This document shows positions 45,914 through 54,524 of a stretch of DNA of 64,000 nucleotides, piece by piece. The translations under genes were made by a program, and so were the position numbers. Below the pieces are notes generated by a model. The model saw nothing but the letters and a program-made list of their open reading frames with translations. It was not told where the DNA came from and did not search any database. Each line of letters starts with the position of its first letter. The stretch's first letter is position 1. Origin of the DNA: Massilia agilis (GTDB taxonomy: Bacteria; Pseudomonadota; Gammaproteobacteria; Burkholderiales; Burkholderiaceae_D); assembly GCF_024756255.1 (NCBI RefSeq), contig NZ_JANUHB010000004.1:186001-250000 (forward strand), in the 5' to 3' direction.

Positions 45914-46764
45914 CGGTTGGTCCTCGACATGTACACCAGCCGCTCGAACAGGTGCACGTCCTGCTCGTTCTTGAGCAGCGCGCCGGCCAGCGGCGGCACG
46001 ATCGCTTTCGCGTCCTGGCTGCGCAGCGCGTCCGGAGGAATGTCCTCGGCCAGCAGGAGCTTGAGCCAGTCCAGCAGCTCGGACGTGGACGGCTTCTTCT
46101 TCAGCCCCGGCACGTCGCGCAGCTCGTAAAAGCTTTGCAGGCTGGCGGCCAGCAGGTCCTGCTTCAGGTGCGGGAAGTGGACCTTGACGATGTCGGCCAT
46201 CGTCTCCTTGTCCGGGAATTTGATGTAGTGGAAGAAGCAGCGGCGCAGGAAGGCGTCCGGCAGTTCCTTTTCATTGTTGGAGGTGATGATGACCAGCGGC
46301 CGGTGCTTGGCCACCACCATCTGGCGCGTCTCGTAGACGTAGAACTCCATCCGGTCCAGCTCGCGCAGCAGGTCGTTGGGGAACTCGATGTCGGCCTTGT
46401 CGATTTCGTCGATCAGCAGCACCACGGGCTCGTCGGACGCGAAGGCCTGCCACAGCACGCCCTTGACGATGTAGTTATGAATGTCACGCACGCGCTCGTC
46501 GCCCAGCTGCGAATCGCGCAGCCGCGACACAGCGTCGTACTCGTACAGGCCCTGTTGCGCCTTGGTGGTGGACTTGACGTGCCACTGCAGCAGCGGGCGG
46601 TTCAATGCGGCCGCCACTTCCTCGGCCAGCATGGTCTTGCCGGTGCCCGGTTCGCCCTTGATCAGGAGCGGGCGTGCCAATGTCAGGGCGGCGTTTACGG
46701 CCAGCTTCAGGTCGTCGGTGGCGACGTAGCTGTCGGTGCCTTCGAAGCGATGAGGTGCTTGCAT
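45910..46764 (-). CDS. MoxR-family AAA+ ATPase
   Basis: A 284-residue AAA+ ATPase with Walker A G37-T44 (GEPGTGKT), Walker B D119-E120 (VVLLIDEIDKAD), sensor 1 (VIITSNNEKELPDAFLRR, with arginine finger) and the sensor-2 region near KKKPSTSELLDWLKLL. MoxR proteins chaperone metallo-enzyme assembly together with VWA partners. The ATG at 46764 (MQAPHRFEG) is preferred over an upstream ATG at 46854. First gene of the MoxR-GNAT-VWA operon, divergent from the cytochrome pair. Confidence 0.9.
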   Translation of the reverse strand: MQAPHRFEGTDSYVATDDLKLAVNAALTLARPLLIKGEPGTGKTMLAEEVAAALNRPLLQWHVKSTTKAQQGLYEYDAVSRLRDSQLGDERVRDIHNYIVKGVLWQAFASDEPVVLLIDEIDKADIEFPNDLLRELDRMEFYVYETRQMVVAKHRPLVIITSNNEKELPDAFLRRCFFHYIKFPDKETMADIVKVHFPHLKQDLLAASLQSFYELRDVPGLKKKPSTSELLDWLKLLLAEDIPPDALRSQDAKAIVPPLAGALLKNEQDVHLFERLVYMSRTNR

Positions 46765-46945
46765 ACGCGTCAACAAAAAAGAATGAATTATTCGAGTATA
46801 AGCCAGTTCCGAGGCCATCGCTGTCGATGTTGCACCGTTTATAGACGATAACAAAGTCTTCGGATAGAATCGGGCGCTGGTAGTACAAATGCTAACTTTT
46901 TTAACGTTTGCGGTATCGATTCACCCCCTTAACCGATTGCCCACC

Positions 46946-47275
46946 ATGAAAAAACTTTTAGCAGTACTCGTGCTCGCTGGCTGTGCCCAGGCCGCCTTCG
47001 GAGCTGATGTCGTCGGAAACGCCAACGCCGGAAAGGGCAAGGTAGAAAACTGCATCGGCTGCCACGGCATTCCCGACTACAAATCCAGCTTCCCGGAGGT
47101 CTACAGCGTGCCCAAGATCGGCGGGCAGTCTGCCAAGTACATCGAAGCCGCCCTGCATGCTTACAAAAAGGGGGACCGCAAGCATCCTTCGATGAACGGC
47201 ATCGCCGGCGCCCTGTCCGACCAGGACATTGCGGACGTCGCAGCGTTCTACTCCCAACAACAGCCCGGCAAATAA
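46946..47275 (+). CDS. Small class I cytochrome c, first of a pair
   Basis: A 109-residue periplasmic monohaem cytochrome with signal peptide MKKLLAVLVLAGCAQAAFGA, haem site C36-IG-C39-H40 and a likely Met ligand M83 (KHPSMNGIAGALSDQDIADVAAFYS). Resembles c553 or a single half of cytochrome c4. It and the next gene are 10 bases apart and probably form a two-cytochrome operon that carries electrons to a terminal oxidase. Confidence 0.85.
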   Translation: MKKLLAVLVLAGCAQAAFGADVVGNANAGKGKVENCIGCHGIPDYKSSFPEVYSVPKIGGQSAKYIEAALHAYKKGDRKHPSMNGIAGALSDQDIADVAAFYSQQQPGK

Positions 47276-47285
47276 GGACAGCGCC

Positions 47286-47624
47286 ATGAAAAAACTGATC
47301 ACCGCGCTGATCTTCGGCGCCATCTCGATGAACGTGTACGCGGCCGACGCCGCCAACGGCGAAGCGCTGGCCAAGAAGTACAACTGCGCCTCGTGCCACG
47401 GCGCCGACTTCAAGAGCCCGATCGACCCGAGCTATCCCAAGCTGGCCGGCCAGCACGCCGACTACCTGACGCACGCGCTGACCGCCTACCAGCGCGGCGG
47501 CAAGGCCTTCGGCCGCAACAACCCGATCATGGCCGGCATGGCCGCGCCGCTGTCGGACAAGGACAAGGCCGACATCGCGGCTTACCTCGCGAGCCTGCCG
47601 TCGAACCTGACGTCGCACCGTTGA
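47286..47624 (+). CDS. Small class I cytochrome c, second of a pair
   Basis: A 112-residue monohaem cytochrome with signal peptide MKKLITALIFGAISMNVYAAD, haem site C34-AS-C37-H38 and Met ligand M82 or M85 (NNPIMAGMAAPLSDKDKADIAAYL). Its sequence is closely related in plan to the preceding cytochrome, suggesting an old duplication; together they resemble the two halves of diheme cytochrome c4 kept as separate proteins. A terminator follows 22 bases after its stop. Confidence 0.85.
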   Translation: MKKLITALIFGAISMNVYAADAANGEALAKKYNCASCHGADFKSPIDPSYPKLAGQHADYLTHALTAYQRGGKAFGRNNPIMAGMAAPLSDKDKADIAAYLASLPSNLTSHR

Positions 47625-47646
47625 TTTACTCGGCTGCGTAAAAACG

Positions 47647-47673
47647 AAAAGCCACGCGTCGCGTGGCTTTTTT
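47647..47673 (+). terminator. Rho-independent terminator after the cytochrome pair
   Basis: AAAAGCCACG - CGTCG - CGTGGCTTTT followed by further T residues; perfect stem. Confidence 0.88.
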
Positions 47674-47690
47674 CATCGTCAGGCCCAACC

Positions 47691-47800
47691 CGTCGTCCCG
47701 GCGAAAGCCGGGACCCATGCTGAGTGTCCCGGCCCTGCGGCCTCAACGAATGCGCGGTGGCGCGAGCGGGTTATGGGTTCCGGCCTTCGCCGGAACGACG
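47691..47800. repeat. Family 2 repeat pair downstream of the cytochromes
   Basis: CGTCGTCCCGGCGAAAGCCGG..GACCCATG (from 47691) and TATGGGTTCCGGCCTTCGCCGG..AACGACG (to 47800) with about 50 bases between. The inner part has GGCGCGAGCGG. It fills the convergent gap before the DUF1841 gene. Confidence 0.85.
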
Positions 47801-47817
47801 GTCTGGGGTATCTACGG

Positions 47818-48246
47818 TCATCGGCTCGCGCGCCGGCGCACGCAATCGATGTACGCCTCCTGGTCCGGCGGCAGCCCGGACCTCTGCGACGTCCAGATCA
47901 TCTCGCCCAGGCACTCCATGATCTCGTGATGCGCCTCGTGCTCGCCCACGCGCGCGGCGAGCAGGTCGTGCGCCGCCTTGATGCCACGCGGCTGGTCGAT
48001 CGACACCTGCTCGCTGATCGACAAATGCATCGACAGGTGCAGGAACGGGTTCGGCTGCCCGCCCTCCACCGAGTAGTCGCGCGCGACCGCCTCCTCGGCG
48101 TCCGACAGCGCCTCGTGGTATTCCGGGTGCTGGGCGATCCAGTCGGCGGCAATGGCGTCCATCGGCGTGAGCACCTCGCCGGCGCGGTGCTTGCGGTAGG
48201 CTTCGCAGAAGAAGCGGCGAACGTCGTGGGAAGAGGGCGTGAACAT
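47818..48246 (-). CDS. DUF1841 family protein
   Basis: A 142-residue protein with the DUF1841 pattern: MFTPSSHDVRRFFCEAYRKH at the start, PMDAIAADWIAQHPEYHEALSD, PFLHLSMHLSISEQVSIDQPRGI and HEAHHEIMECLGEMIW, with several conserved histidines that could bind metal. The start at 48246 matches family members; an ATG nine bases upstream is less likely. No function is known. Convergent with the cytochromes and followed upstream (same strand) by the small hypothetical gene at 48307. Confidence 0.85.
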   Translation of the reverse strand: MFTPSSHDVRRFFCEAYRKHRAGEVLTPMDAIAADWIAQHPEYHEALSDAEEAVARDYSVEGGQPNPFLHLSMHLSISEQVSIDQPRGIKAAHDLLAARVGEHEAHHEIMECLGEMIWTSQRSGLPPDQEAYIDCVRRRASR

Positions 48247-48306
48247 GATGCGCAAGCGGGAAAGTGGAGCGAGGCGCCATTGTAGCGCGCCCCCTCGCGC
48301 CGTGCC

Positions 48307-48798
48307 TTACGCGTGTTCCAGCGTGAGTTCCAGGCTGCCGTGGAACGGCACCTGCTGCCAGCGCGCGTTCAGTTCGAGCACACGCTCGTACAGCGCGCGC
48401 TGCACGTCCACGCCCGACAGGTCCGGCACGGCGCGGCCACGCGCGGCGCAGGCGCCCTGCAGGCCTTCGGCGAACATCGCCTCGTCGAACGTTCCGCTCC
48501 ATAGCTGCGCCTGCAGGCTCTCGACCAGCGCCTCGACCTGGATGGCCTCGTCGGCCGCGGCGCGGTTGTGCGGGTCGTGCAGGTACTCCATCAAAAAGGC
48601 GATGTCCTGCCCGGCAGCCACCAGCCCGAGGAACCCGTGCCGGGTGCCCAGCGCCGACTCGACCACGTAATGGATCAGGTCATGCGGCAGGATACCCTGG
48701 CGCGGCATTTGCGCCGACGCTTCGCTGCCGTCGCGCCGGATGCAGCGCAGGCTGTCGTATTTGTCGGCCTTGCCGTGCCGGGTTGCGACAAGCTTCAT
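48307..48798 (-). CDS. Hypothetical protein of 163 residues
   Basis: Not recognised. Starts MKLVATRHGKADKYDSLRCIRRDGSE, continues ILPHDLIHYVVESALGTRHGFLGLVAAGQDI (a His-rich helix that could be a metal site), then acidic helical stretches DEAIQVEALVESLQAQLW and ends FHGSLELTLEHA. Its ATG overlaps the TGA of the aspartyl-protease-like gene (ATGA), so translation is coupled to it. Real coding is likely from the overlap and codon quality; role unknown. Confidence 0.7.
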   Translation of the reverse strand: MKLVATRHGKADKYDSLRCIRRDGSEASAQMPRQGILPHDLIHYVVESALGTRHGFLGLVAAGQDIAFLMEYLHDPHNRAAADEAIQVEALVESLQAQLWSGTFDEAMFAEGLQGACAARGRAVPDLSGVDVQRALYERVLELNARWQQVPFHGSLELTLEHA

Positions 48799-50327
48799 TT
48801 TGCCGACGCCGTTTGCGCGGCCGGAGCACAGTGGGCGCGCCACGATGCCAGCGTGGCCTCGGCCTGCGCCGTGTCATCGCGCGCGCCGTATAACTCGGAC
48901 ATGAACAAAGTGGCGGCGCAGGTGCGCGCCTTGGACAGGTCCGATTCCTTGCCGGCCGCGTCCAGCAGGGCGGCAGCGTCGATTTTTCCAAGGTAGAAGT
49001 CGGCGATGGGACTGGGCCAGTCGCCACGCTCGCCGCGCGAGAAGGCAGCCTCCAGTTCCTGCTTCGCCAGATCGGGCTGGCCGTTTCGTAGGCGGGCGAT
49101 GTACAGCCAGAGCGCGCTGGCACGGCTCGCCGGCTGGGCATCGAGCGCGCGGCGCAGGTGGCCGGCTGCGTCGGCGTAGCGGTGCTGCGCCATCAGCCTG
49201 CGGCCCAGTTGCAGGTTCGCTTGAGGATGGCCGAGCGCCGCAGCCTTCTCCAGCCACGCATCGGCCTGTTTGTCGTCTCTCGGCACCGCCCGTCCGGCGC
49301 GATACACCCCGGCCATCACCAGCTGGGCGTCCGGGTTGCCCGATTCCGCTTCCTGCACGACCCATGGCTCCAGGCCGCGGTGCAGCTTGAACGGCTCGCC
49401 GCCAAGGTAGGAGATGTACAACTTCCCCTGGCTCATCGCGAACAGTACCCGGTGCGCGCGCAGGAAGTCGTCGCCCAGCAGCACATCGGCGTTCGACGGA
49501 TCGCTCGTGTCGAGCACTTCGATCTCGGCGTTGCGCACCACCTCGGCGCCGATCTTGAGGGTGTCCAGCGTCGTGCTCCAGCGGCCTACCCGGTCGGTCC
49601 CCACACCTGTCACATCCGACATGCGCGCGGAGTTTGGCGAATCAAGCCTCAGGCCGGCCTTCCGCGCCGCACTCGACATGATCGCCGTGCTCGCCGCACC
49701 TGTGCTGATCTGGGCGGTCATCTCCTTGCCGTTCACCTCGATCATGAAGTGTGGGTTGGGATTGCTCCCGAAGTGGTTCACGTAGGGGAGGGTAAAGACG
49801 TCTTGGCTCCAGTAGCCGAGGAAGGTCGAGCCGCAGTCGCGCGGACGGAAAAAGCGCAGCTTCTTCTCGGCCAGCGAAACCTCCATGTCCGCCTGCAGCA
49901 GGAAAGGCGCGCCAACCGTGGCGTCATAGGGCGGTGGCGCGCCCGTGTCGCCCAGCACCATGAAGTGGCCCTTCCCGGCCCGGGCGGGCCCGACGGCAAA
50001 TTCGCTCAGCCGCGTCTGGTAGAGGCGCGAATAGCCGCCAATGCCGAGCGCGTGCTTTCCGGTCATGGATAACGGCAGGTCGAGCCGCTCGGTCAGCGTG
50101 CGTGTCAGGAAATTGTCGGAGCCGCCAGTGTTGATCAGCACTGTGGCCGGCGTGCCATTGACGCGGCCTTCGGTGGTGAGCGCCAACCCGGGACCGCTGT
50201 AGCGCAACGGCAGTTCGCCCACCATCACGTACTGGCACTTGGGGGGATTGTCGTCCGCGCTGGCGGCGCTGGCGCACAGGAGGGCAGCCAGCAAAGCGAG
50301 GCCGCGCGAGAAAGTAGAGGTGTACAT
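48795..50327 (-). CDS. Exported retropepsin-like protein with decayed active site and TPR/Sel1 repeats
   Basis: A 510-residue protein with a signal peptide (MYTSTFSRGLALLAALLCASAASA). Two tandem retropepsin-like domains follow (about 50-165 and 195-310): GTPATVLINTGGSDNFL and MTAQISTGAASTAI. In both, the catalytic Asp of DTG is replaced, N66 in the first and S208 in the second, so peptidase activity is unlikely. Residues ~325-500 are TPR/Sel1-like helices (GNPDAQLVMAGVYRAG, ALGHPQANLQLGRRL). The start 50327 precedes the signal peptide. Coupled by ATGA to the next gene. Probably a periplasmic binding or scaffolding protein. Confidence 0.82.
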   Translation of the reverse strand: MYTSTFSRGLALLAALLCASAASADDNPPKCQYVMVGELPLRYSGPGLALTTEGRVNGTPATVLINTGGSDNFLTRTLTERLDLPLSMTGKHALGIGGYSRLYQTRLSEFAVGPARAGKGHFMVLGDTGAPPPYDATVGAPFLLQADMEVSLAEKKLRFFRPRDCGSTFLGYWSQDVFTLPYVNHFGSNPNPHFMIEVNGKEMTAQISTGAASTAIMSSAARKAGLRLDSPNSARMSDVTGVGTDRVGRWSTTLDTLKIGAEVVRNAEIEVLDTSDPSNADVLLGDDFLRAHRVLFAMSQGKLYISYLGGEPFKLHRGLEPWVVQEAESGNPDAQLVMAGVYRAGRAVPRDDKQADAWLEKAAALGHPQANLQLGRRLMAQHRYADAAGHLRRALDAQPASRASALWLYIARLRNGQPDLAKQELEAAFSRGERGDWPSPIADFYLGKIDAAALLDAAGKESDLSKARTCAATLFMSELYGARDDTAQAEATLASWRAHCAPAAQTASAK

Positions 50328-50375
50328 TAGAACGATTCTACCGCGCGCTCTTGTAAATATGGCAAGCAAAAAAGC

Positions 50376-50411
50376 AAAAGGAGGCGAGGGTATGCACCCT
50401 GCCTCCTTTTT
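50376..50411. terminator. Bidirectional hairpin between rppH and the retropepsin-like gene
   Basis: AAAAGGAGGC-G-AGGGT - ATGC - ACCCT-GCCTCCTTTTTG: a near-perfect stem with A-run left and T-run right. Best fit is the terminator of rppH (leftward, T-run on minus strand from the A-run). Confidence 0.75.
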
Positions 50412-50426
50412 GTTGTGTACCTGCGA

Positions 50427-51035
50427 CTACTTCTTGTTCAACGCCACCAGTTCCGGACCGGAAGCGGCCGTTTCCACCTCCACCGCCGGCTTGGCGGATG
50501 CGGCGTTTGCGCCTGGCGCGCGCGGCTGGCGCAGGTAGCGCGCGTTGTGCCGCCTTTCGTGCTGCGGCGACAGGAAGCGCGACAGCTCCTGCAGCGCGCG
50601 CTGGTAGACGTCGCGCTTGAATTCGATCACCGTGTCCAGCGGCACCCAGTAGTCATGCCAGCGCCAGGCGTCGAACTCGGGGTGGTCGGTCAGGCGCAGG
50701 TTGACTTCGTTGTCGCGCGCGACCATGCGCAGCAGGAACCAGATCTGCTTCTGGCCGCGGTAGTGGCCGCGGATCTCGCGCTTGATGAAGTGGTCGGGCA
50801 CTTCATAGCGCAGCCAGTCGCGCGTACGGCCCACGATCTTGACGTGTTCCGCGCGCAGGCCGATTTCTTCCTCCAGCTCACGGAACATGGCCTGTTCCGG
50901 CGTTTCGCCGTATTTGATCCCCCCTTGCGGGAACTGCCACGAGTGCTCGCGCACGCGCTTGCCCCACCACACCTCGTTGTTGGCGTTGAGCAGGATGATG
51001 CCGACGTTGGGGCGGAACCCTTCACGATCGAGCAT
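50427..51035 (-). CDS. rppH: RNA pyrophosphohydrolase
   Basis: Nudix hydrolase that removes pyrophosphate from the 5' end of mRNA and so triggers decay. The 202-residue protein starts [17 protein letters not shown], has the complete Nudix box at 38-60 ([23 protein letters not shown]) and the RppH-specific WRYE-like [11 protein letters not shown] and QIWFLLR. It has a C-terminal extension of ~40 residues rich in Arg/Ala/Pro beyond the catalytic domain, as usual in Burkholderiales. Divergent from proS. Confidence 0.94.
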   Translation of the reverse strand: MLDREGFRPNVGIILLNANNEVWWGKRVREHSWQFPQGGIKYGETPEQAMFRELEEEIGLRAEHVKIVGRTRDWLRYEVPDHFIKREIRGHYRGQKQIWFLLRMVARDNEVNLRLTDHPEFDAWRWHDYWVPLDTVIEFKRDVYQRALQELSRFLSPQHERRHNARYLRQPRAPGANAASAKPAVEVETAASGPELVALNKK

Positions 51036-51160
51036 AGTGCACCTCGAAACTTTCTGCGGCTGAAGCTTCTTGTTTTTTACCTATAAATCCACGTCTGCCC
51101 TGGTCTTCCCCTGGGCGAGAACGGCGCGCAGCGCTTGAATCGGACCCATTTGTGCAAAGA

Positions 51161-51190
51161 TTGGACGCATCAGCCAGCTAATCCTTTAAA
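51161..51190 (+). promoter_or_regulatory. Putative sigma-70 promoter of proS
   Basis: TTGGAC (51161-51166), 18-base spacer, TTTAAA (51185-51190), in the AT-rich 200-base gap between divergent rppH and proS. Moderate match only. Confidence 0.3.
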
Positions 51191-51235
51191 ATTAGGTCGA
51201 TTATAACCCTCTCTTTTTAAAAAGAATTCATCGTT

Positions 51236-52969
51236 ATGCGTGCCTCACGTTTTTTTATTTCCACGCTCAAGGAAGCGCCCTCCGATGCCGAGATCGTCAG
51301 CCACAAGCTGATGATGCGCGCCGGTATGATCAAGCGCCTCGGCTCGGGCATCTACACCTACATGCCCATGGGCCTGAAGGTGATCCGCAAGGTCGAGGCG
51401 ATCGTCCGTGAAGAAATGAACCGGGCCGGCGCCATCGAACTGTCGATGCCGATCGTGCAACCGGCCGAGCTGTGGCAGGAAACCGGCCGCTGGGACAAGA
51501 TGGGTCCGGAAATGATGCGCGTCAAGGACCGCCACGGCCGCGACTACGCGATCCAGCCGACCTCGGAAGAAGTGGTCACCGACGTGGTGCGCAGCGAGCT
51601 CAAGAGCTACCGCCAGCTGCCGGTCAACTTCTACCAGGTCCAGACCAAGTTCCGCGACGAGCGCCGCCCCCGCTTCGGCCTGATGCGCGGCCGCGAGTTC
51701 GTCATGAAAGACGCCTACTCGTTCGACAAGGACGTGGAAGGCATGCAAAAGTCGTACGCCTCCATGTTCGACGCCTACACCCGGATCTTCACCCGCTTTG
51801 GCCTGAAGTTCCGCGCGGTCGCGGCCGACACCGGCGCCATCGGCGGCAACTACTCGCACGAGTTCCACGTGATCGCCCAGACCGGCGAGGACGCGCTGGT
51901 GTACTGCCCGAGCTCCGACTACGCCGCCAACATGGAAGCGGCCGAAGCGCTGGCCCTGTCGAGCGAGCGTCCGGCCGCGTCGCAGCAACTGGTCAAGGCG
52001 GCCACCCCGGACACCACCAAGTGCGAGCAGGTCGCCCAGATGCTGGGCCTGCAGCTGTCGCAAACCGTCAAGAGCCTCGCGCTCACCGTCGAGAAGGAAG
52101 AGAACGGCCGCCAGGTCAAGGAAAACTGGCTGCTGCTGCTGCGCGGCGACCACGAGCTCAACGAGGTCAAGGTCAACAAGGTGCCGGGCCTGTCGGCCTT
52201 CCGCTTTGCCAGCGAAGCCGAGATCGTGGACGCCTACGGCGCCGTGCCGGGCTACCTGGGTCCGATCAATACCAGGCAGCCGGTCAAGGTCGTGGCTGAC
52301 CGCACCGTGGCCAACATGGCCGACTTCGTGTGCGGCGCGAACGAAGCGGGTTACCACTTCACCGGCGCCAACTGGGGCCGCGACTGCCCCGAGCCGATGG
52401 TGGCCGACCTGCGCAACGTGGTCGAGGGCGACGCTTCGCCGGACGGCAAGGGCGTGCTCGCGATCGAGCGCGGCATCGAAGTGGGTCACGTCTTCCAGCT
52501 CGGCACCGCCTACTCGGCCAAGATGGAGGCGGTGTACCTGGACGAAGCCGGCAAGCCGGCGCCGCTGCAGATGGGCTGCTACGGCATCGGCGTGACCCGC
52601 ATCCTGGGCGCGGCGATCGAGCAGAACTACGACGACAAGGGCATCATCTGGCCGGACGCGATCGCGCCGTTCGAGGTGGTGCTGGCGCCGATGGGGTACG
52701 AGCGCAGCGAGATGGTCAAGGCGGAAGCCGACCGCCTGCTGGCCGAGCTGCTGGCAGCCGGCGTGGACGTCATCCTCGACGACCGCGGCCTGCGTCCTGG
52801 CGCAATGTTCGCGGACTGGGAGCTGATCGGCGTGCCGCACCGCGTGGTGATCGGCGAGCGTGGCCTGAAAGAGGGCAACCTCGAATACCAGGGCCGCCGC
52901 GACGAGGCCGCCACCGCCGTGCCGGCAGCCGAGATGATCGGCTTCATCAAGGCCAAACTGGGCAAGTGA
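51236..52969 (+). CDS. proS: Prolyl-tRNA synthetase
   Basis: Charges tRNA-Pro. The 577-residue bacterial-type enzyme has class II motifs 1-3 (motif 1 about 75-110 [20 protein letters not shown] upstream of motif 2 [19 protein letters not shown]; motif 3 [19 protein letters not shown]), the YbaK-like insertion at about 225-395 that edits mischarged alanine ([18 protein letters not shown]), and the anticodon-binding domain from about 470. No ribosome-binding site is obvious before the ATG. Its TGA overlaps the GTG start of the transglycosylase gene. Confidence 0.96.
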   Translation: MRASRFFISTLKEAPSDAEIVSHKLMMRAGMIKRLGSGIYTYMPMGLKVIRKVEAIVREEMNRAGAIELSMPIVQPAELWQETGRWDKMGPEMMRVKDRHGRDYAIQPTSEEVVTDVVRSELKSYRQLPVNFYQVQTKFRDERRPRFGLMRGREFVMKDAYSFDKDVEGMQKSYASMFDAYTRIFTRFGLKFRAVAADTGAIGGNYSHEFHVIAQTGEDALVYCPSSDYAANMEAAEALALSSERPAASQQLVKAATPDTTKCEQVAQMLGLQLSQTVKSLALTVEKEENGRQVKENWLLLLRGDHELNEVKVNKVPGLSAFRFASEAEIVDAYGAVPGYLGPINTRQPVKVVADRTVANMADFVCGANEAGYHFTGANWGRDCPEPMVADLRNVVEGDASPDGKGVLAIERGIEVGHVFQLGTAYSAKMEAVYLDEAGKPAPLQMGCYGIGVTRILGAAIEQNYDDKGIIWPDAIAPFEVVLAPMGYERSEMVKAEADRLLAELLAAGVDVILDDRGLRPGAMFADWELIGVPHRVVIGERGLKEGNLEYQGRRDEAATAVPAAEMIGFIKAKLGK

Positions 52970-53607
52970 GGCCAGGCTGGGCACAAGGCCGGGCGGTAGC
53001 GGCCTGGCTTGGACGCCTGCTGCTGGTCGCGGGCCTGGGCATGGGTTCGGCTGCGCATGCGGGCAACCAGAAGGAAGAGGCGCTGGCCGACTCGGTGCGC
53101 GTGGCCCTCACGCGCGCGATCCACGACAACCGGCCGCCCAAGCCGGTGTTTCGCGACGAGGCCGCGCGCGCGCGCTACCAGGCGTGGTACGCGGAGATGT
53201 CGGACCGGCTCAAGCGGCGCCTGCCGGACGAGCTGACGCGGCGCGAATTCCTTGAATCCGCGTGGTACGAGGCAACCCGCGCCGGGCTCGATCCGGGGCT
53301 GGTGCTGGGCCTGATCCAGGTCGAGTCGGCGTACCGCAAGTATGCGATTTCGCTGGCCGGCGCGCGCGGCTACATGCAGGTGATGCCGTTCTGGACGCGC
53401 ATCATCGGCGACAACAACCGGCGCGCGCTGTTCGACATGCAGACCAACCTGCGCTACGGCTGCTCGATCCTGCGCATGTACATCGACATGGAAGGCGGCA
53501 ACCTGTTCCTGGCGCTGGGCCGCTACAACGGCAGCCGCGGCCGGCCGGAGTATCCCAACGCGGTGCTGTCGGCGTGGAAGAAGTGGCAGTTCAGCGCCAC
53601 GCGCTGA
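52966..53607 (+). CDS. Lytic transglycosylase (SLT domain)
   Basis: A 213-residue exported muramidase-type transglycosylase. Signal sequence [16 protein letters not shown] after a short basic start; the GTG start at 52966 overlaps the proS stop (GTGA). The SLT domain has the catalytic E120-S121 in [16 protein letters not shown], then [25 protein letters not shown] and [11 protein letters not shown]. It cleaves peptidoglycan to 1,6-anhydro products. In Burkholderiales a gene of this type commonly follows proS, so the order is conserved. Confidence 0.9.
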   Translation: MRPGWAQGRAVAAWLGRLLLVAGLGMGSAAHAGNQKEEALADSVRVALTRAIHDNRPPKPVFRDEAARARYQAWYAEMSDRLKRRLPDELTRREFLESAWYEATRAGLDPGLVLGLIQVESAYRKYAISLAGARGYMQVMPFWTRIIGDNNRRALFDMQTNLRYGCSILRMYIDMEGGNLFLALGRYNGSRGRPEYPNAVLSAWKKWQFSATR

Positions 53608-53609
53608 AC

Positions 53610-53640
53610 GTAGGGTGGGCGGGTTTCCCGCCCACGCGTC
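53610..53640. repeat. Family 1 half-unit after the transglycosylase gene
   Basis: GTAGGGTGGGCGGGTTTCCCGCCCACGCG, only one hairpin arm of the usual two, starting 3 bases after the stop codon. First element of the 341-base gene-free stretch 53608-53948; the rest holds a family 2 pair and a terminator, and about 70 bases (53645-53720) with nothing recognisable. Confidence 0.8.
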
Positions 53641-53721
53641 CAATACAGGTTGAAATACCGGATCGTTTGCCCGAAGTCCGGCTGGACTGATATATAGCTA
53701 CCCATACCGCTAGTGTTAGCA

Positions 53722-53831
53722 CGTCGTCCCGGCGAAAGCCGGGACCCATACTGAGCATATTGCCACGCGGCCGGTGCATCGGGTGCGGCCGCGCAAGCGG
53801 TCTATGGATCCCGGCCTGCGCCGGGATGACG
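53722..53831. repeat. Family 2 repeat pair upstream of the SWIB terminator
   Basis: CGTCGTCCCGGCGAAAGCCGG..GACCCAT and CTATGGATCCCGGCCTGCGCCGG..GATGACG, with about 45 bases between including a GCGGCCG palindrome-rich centre. Confidence 0.85.
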
Positions 53832-53885
53832 GTTCATAAGAAGCGGGTGATAAGCGCGCAGTTGGCCGCCCAACGTTTGAAAACA

Positions 53886-53914
53886 AAAAGCCCTGGCACG
53901 CGGCCAGGGCTTTT
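53886..53914 (-). terminator. Terminator of the SWIB gene
   Basis: AAAAGCCCTGGC - ACGCG - GCCAGGGCTTTT, perfect 12-base stem with T-runs in both directions. It lies 35 bases after the 3' end of the SWIB gene. Confidence 0.85.
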
Positions 53915-53948
53915 CTGTTTCGTTGGCTTAGGACAGCCGGGCGATTGC

Positions 53949-54350
53949 TTATTTCAGGTGATCCGAAATGAGCTTGGTCATTTCGAACATCGACACCTGG
54001 CTCTTGCCGCCGAAGACCGGCTTGAGCTTGTCGTCGGCATTGATCATGCGGCGGTTCGCTGCGTCCTGGAGGTTCTGCTTCTTGATGTAGTCCCAGACTT
54101 TCTTGGTCACTTCAGTGCGCGGCAGCGGCGACGAGCCGACCACGGCGGACAGCTGGGCCGACGGCGTCATCGCTTTCATGAAAGCGGCGTTCGGCTTGCG
54201 GGCTGCTGCGGGTTTCTTGGCTGCTGCGGCTTTCGGTGCTGCCTTGGCGGGAGCTGCTTTTTTTGCTGCCGGCTTGGCGGCCGGTTTTGCCGCAGGCTTG
54301 GCTGCTGCTTTCTTGGCTGGCGCTGCGGCGGATTTTTTGGCTGTTGCCAT
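53949..54350 (-). CDS. SWIB-domain protein with histone-H1-like tail
   Basis: A 133-residue DNA-associated protein. Residues 1-52 are a Lys/Ala/Pro repeat tail (KKAAAKPAAKPAAKPAAKKA) like eukaryotic histone H1 and Burkholderiales KA-rich proteins. Residues ~59-133 are a SWIB/MDM2 domain (MTPSAQLSAVVGSSPLPRTE, KKVWDYIKKQNLQDAANRR, MFEMTKLISDHL). In eukaryotes SWIB is part of SWI/SNF remodelers; chlamydial SWIB is fused to topoisomerase I. The role here is probably nucleoid compaction or regulation. Confidence 0.9.
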   Translation of the reverse strand: MATAKKSAAAPAKKAAAKPAAKPAAKPAAKKAAPAKAAPKAAAAKKPAAARKPNAAFMKAMTPSAQLSAVVGSSPLPRTEVTKKVWDYIKKQNLQDAANRRMINADDKLKPVFGGKSQVSMFEMTKLISDHLK

Positions 54351-54524
54351 CTTCGAGCCTCCTAAACGAACACATTAGAAAAATGCGCAATTGACGCACC
54401 GGCCTATATTGGTGTCGTTTTAGTGTTCGTGCAAGTCTTTTTCGAAATTTTTTCGATTAAACAAGCTTAGAGTATGGGGTTCGTCGCAAAAAGCGGGTTT
54501 CCAGAGTGAGAATGCGTGAAAAAA
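54351..54524. other. Gene-free stretch upstream of the SWIB gene
   Basis: Unusually AT-rich for this genome (TTTTTCGAAATTTTTTCGATTAAACAAG near 54440-54470). Likely holds the SWIB promoter on the minus strand; no clear -35/-10 pair was settled. Together with the following terminator and repeat it makes a 345-base gap to ffh. Confidence 0.4.

Noticed and set aside
44146..46764. Carbon-monoxide dehydrogenase maturation genes
   Set aside because: CoxE-like and MoxR (CoxD-like) proteins are present but no coxL, coxM or coxS, so the specific role cannot be claimed.
48795..50327. Active aspartyl protease
   Set aside because: Both catalytic DTG motifs are changed (NTG and STG). A separate DTG at residues 127-129 lies in a loop between the motif and the IGA-type segment and has no hydrophobic-hydrophobic-DTGA-S context.
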